Position numbers and translations under genes: made by a program
From: Pelagibius sp050043265
GTDB taxonomy: Bacteria; Pseudomonadota; Alphaproteobacteria; Kiloniellales; Kiloniellaceae
Assembly (NCBI GenBank): GCA_050043265.1
Contig: JBHJIR010000040.1
Span: 58,901-122,900 of the forward strand
Direction: 5' to 3'
Length of the DNA stretch: 64,000 nucleotides
Shown: piece by piece, positions 62,432 through 64,000 of the stretch
Numbering within the stretch: position 1 is the stretch's first letter
Layout of the letters: every line of letters begins with the position of its first letter
The notes under the pieces: model-generated
What the model saw: the letters and a program-made list of their open reading frames with translations, nothing else
The model's database searches: none
Told to the model about the DNA's origin: nothing

Positions 62432-63615
62432 TTCACCACCCTCAACGTGCCCGTGCCCTGGTGGGCGCCGGCACGGCGGTTCACCTCGGCACCGAATTCG
62501 CGGGCGTCGAAGTCCACGAGATAGGGATCGGCGGCGATCGGCTCTGGCGCCGCCTCAATGACCTTGAAGCGGCCGTCGGCCTCGGCCCGGCCGATATAGG
62601 GCCTGAGCACCGCGTGGTTGGTGCGCCGGTCGATCCGCGTGGTGCCGAGCGGCGTTTCCAGGTCGAGTCCGAAGAGGGCGTCCTTCACCGCCTCGATCTC
62701 GTCGCTGCCGCAGGCAAGGATCGCCTCGGCCAGCAGTTTTACGGCGATATAGGTATTCACCATGTAGACCGAATTGCGCCGGTCGGGGCCGAAGCGTTCG
62801 GCAACCCGCTGGCGAAAGGCCTGACTCTCCGGTGTCTCCGGGCTGTCGAAGTAGATCGCCGTGGAAATCAGACCCTCGGCCGCCGGGCCGATGCTGTCCA
62901 GTTCGGCCTCGGTCAGGTTGCAGCTCACCACCGGGCGGTTTTCCGGCGCGAAGGAGGCGTCGCCGCGGGCGGCGTCATGGTAAGCGGCGAGGAAGGCGTA
63001 GCTGGAGGTACCGACCAGATTGTTCAGCACGAAATCGGCGCGCTGGGCGCGGATGTCCTCGATCAGACGGTCAACGTCCAAGGCGTTGAAGGGCAGGTAC
63101 TTCTCGCCCACCACCTCGCCACCGGAGGCCTGCACCAGCTCGCGCGCCGTGCGGTTGGTTTCCCAGCCCCAGATGTAGTTGGAGCCGACGAGATAGACCC
63201 GCTTGCCATAAAGCGGCAGCAGGTGGCGGAACAGCGGGACGATGTGCTGGTTCGGGCAGGCCCCGGTATAGATGACGTTCTCGCAGCACTCGAAGCCCTC
63301 GTAAGGGCACATGTACCACAGCAGCGCGTCGTGCTTCTCGATGATCGGGATCACTTCCTTGCGCCCGATCGAGGTGATGGTGCCGATGATGTGGCGGCAG
63401 CCGCGCTCGCGCAGCATCGCCTCGCTGAGCGCGTGGTAGCGGTCGATGTTGGCGCCCGGATCCTCGATTTCCGCCCGGAAGGTGAAGGGATAGCGCGGGT
63501 CGCCATTGACCTCCTCCAGGCCCAGGCGCGCGCCGTCCAGGCAGGCCTGACCGATCAGGCTGTAGGTCCCGGCGACCGAATAAAGGATCCCGAGGGGGAT
63601 CTCCCTTGCCGACAA
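62428..63615 (-). CDS. amiC: AmiC-like amide-sensing regulator protein
   Basis: The 395-residue protein has the type I periplasmic-binding fold of AmiC/UrtA proteins: LGILYSVAGTYSLIGQACLD at the start, CRHIIGTITSIGRKEVIPII, and YLVGSNYIWGWETNRTAREL. It has no signal peptide, so it acts in the cytoplasm like AmiC, not as a transporter binding protein. It is coupled by ATGA to the AmiR-like gene. AmiC binds acetamide-type ligands and controls AmiR; here the pair heads an amide transport/amidase operon. Ligand identity is inferred. Confidence 0.9.
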   Translation of the reverse strand: MSAREIPLGILYSVAGTYSLIGQACLDGARLGLEEVNGDPRYPFTFRAEIEDPGANIDRYHALSEAMLRERGCRHIIGTITSIGRKEVIPIIEKHDALLWYMCPYEGFECCENVIYTGACPNQHIVPLFRHLLPLYGKRVYLVGSNYIWGWETNRTARELVQASGGEVVGEKYLPFNALDVDRLIEDIRAQRADFVLNNLVGTSSYAFLAAYHDAARGDASFAPENRPVVSCNLTEAELDSIGPAAEGLISTAIYFDSPETPESQAFRQRVAERFGPDRRNSVYMVNTYIAVKLLAEAILACGSDEIEAVKDALFGLDLETPLGTTRIDRRTNHAVLRPYIGRAEADGRFKVIEAAPEPIAADPYLVDFDAREFGAEVNRRAGAHQGTGTLRVVK

Positions 63616-63633
63616 ACGCCCTCTCCCAAAACG

Positions 63634-63680
63634 GAAAACGCCCCAAACCCGGCCCTGCAGTCAGGGCGGCTCTGGGGCGT
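63634..63680 (-). terminator. Leader terminator before amiC
   Basis: On the minus strand ACGCCCCA (63680-63673) pairs with TGGGGCGT (63645-63638), around an inner hairpin (GCCCTG/CAGGGC with four-base loop, 63652-63667), and the stem ends in TTTT. The T-run starts 19 bases before the amiC start codon. It would stop transcription of the operon unless an antiterminator forms. Confidence 0.75.
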
Positions 63681-63689
63681 CATTGCCTC
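63674..63689 (-). promoter_or_regulatory. Candidate ANTAR hexaloop hairpin overlapping the leader terminator
   Basis: On the minus strand GAGGC-AATGAC-GCCCC can fold with a six-base loop whose first base is A and fourth is G, the pattern recognised by ANTAR proteins. Four of five stem pairs form (one A-C mismatch). The 3' arm is part of the 5' arm of the terminator, so the two structures exclude each other. A second upstream hairpin (GCGG-GTAGA-CCGC, 63692-63704) has a five-base loop, so the usual two-hairpin motif is incomplete. Confidence 0.5.
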
Positions 63690-64000
63690 GTGCGGTCTAC
63701 CCGCGATGTTGTTTGACGCGCCGCCAAGCGGCACATGACAACCAAGTCTTGACCAATCTGCCGAAGCTGTCAAATGGCAAGCAACCAGCCGTTTGCAGAC
63801 GAATGGAGCCAAAAGCCCGGGTACCCGGGAAGGGCGAAACCCTCCCGGGAATACCCGGAAGCGGGAGGGAAACCGCGTCTCAGTGTGAAAGCATCCAAGG
63901 GCTTTTAGAGGGAAAGACCTTGGCCGGGTCGGGGGCGCCGTCAGACGATTGCGCCTCCTTCTGCCGGTGGCCGGCACAGCAGGATCAGCCCGCACCGTTG

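Larger units (their letters stand above)
63616..64000. other. Leader and upstream region of the amiC operon, gene-free
   Basis: No supported coding sequence was seen in these 385 bases. It holds the leader terminator and hairpin described separately, a possible minus-strand TTGACA (63769-63774) without a clear partner box, and a cluster of CCCGGG inverted repeats at 63816-63863, including a perfect 14-base palindrome CCCGGGTACCCGGG (63816-63829). The right end may contain the edge of another gene but nothing certain. Confidence 0.6.

Noticed and set aside
62428..63615. Urea/branched-chain amino-acid ABC binding protein (UrtA or LivJ)
   Set aside because: There is no signal peptide and the next gene is an AmiR-like antiterminator, so the cytoplasmic AmiC role fits better.

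Overview
The window is GC-rich, gene-dense bacterial chromosome. Pot-type and Dpp-type ABC transporters, a TRAP binding protein, a bacteriophytochrome with an HWE kinase, ACR3/ArsR, FCD, MocR and GlxA-type regulators, and a fused L-carnitine dehydrogenase/thioesterase together suggest an alphaproteobacterium, probably a marine or rhizosphere member of Rhodospirillales or Rhizobiales. That assignment is inference; no rRNA or tRNA gene was seen. Most of the window is dedicated to uptake and breakdown of small cationic or N-methylated nitrogen compounds, in separate, differently regulated units.

Layout. 0.1-2.1 kb: a TRAP binding protein divergent from a GntR/FCD regulator, with palindromic half-sites between them. 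2.1-10.3 kb (minus): a nine-gene operon for a spermidine/putrescine-type ABC importer, a family-1 glycosyltransferase, three tandem cupin paralogues and an aldehyde dehydrogenase; I know of no described pathway with this set. 10.5-13.7 kb: heme oxygenase plus bacteriophytochrome kinase. 13.7-18.4 kb: an FCD regulator with two winged helices, and a large GGDEF-EAL protein. 18.4-19.8 kb: acr3-arsR with a perfect operator palindrome. 19.9-20.9 kb: an MBL-fold protein with a degraded metal site. 21.0-35.3 kb: a BetI-like TetR gene, an operon of two PYROXD2-like flavoproteins, a GcvT-like protein and an aminotransferase, a Pot-type binding protein, the ABC components for it and a CntA-like Rieske oxygenase; three copies of a GAGCGCTC-centred operator tie these separated units together. 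An acyl-CoA thioesterase and an MFS transporter lie between them.

36.3-44.0 kb: a carnitine/gamma-butyrobetaine locus (CdhR-like regulator, dehydrocarnitine cleavage enzyme, carnitine dehydrogenase-thioesterase fusion, acyl-CoA dehydrogenase, ADP-forming CoA ligase, CaiD-like crotonase). 44.1-46.7 kb: aldehyde dehydrogenase and enolase-superfamily enzyme, minus strand. 46.8-54.2 kb: a MocR regulator followed by a full Pot-type transporter and a GMC oxidoreductase; the same dyad (ATTGGNCT-N30-AGTCCAAT) lies before the regulator and before the transporter. 54.2-63.6 kb (minus): an operon opening with AmiC- and AmiR-like amide-sensing genes, then a Dpp-type transporter, a formamidase-type amidase and finally a DAO-type oxidase. 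Its leader holds an intrinsic terminator that overlaps a candidate ANTAR hexaloop hairpin.

How they fit together: uptake systems bring in amines, betaines or amides; dehydrogenases, oxygenases and transferases remove methyl or amino groups; and each unit carries a local regulator with recognisable DNA or RNA sites. The least explained units are the glycosyltransferase/triple-cupin operon and the BetI-like regulon with paired PYROXD2-like flavoproteins.
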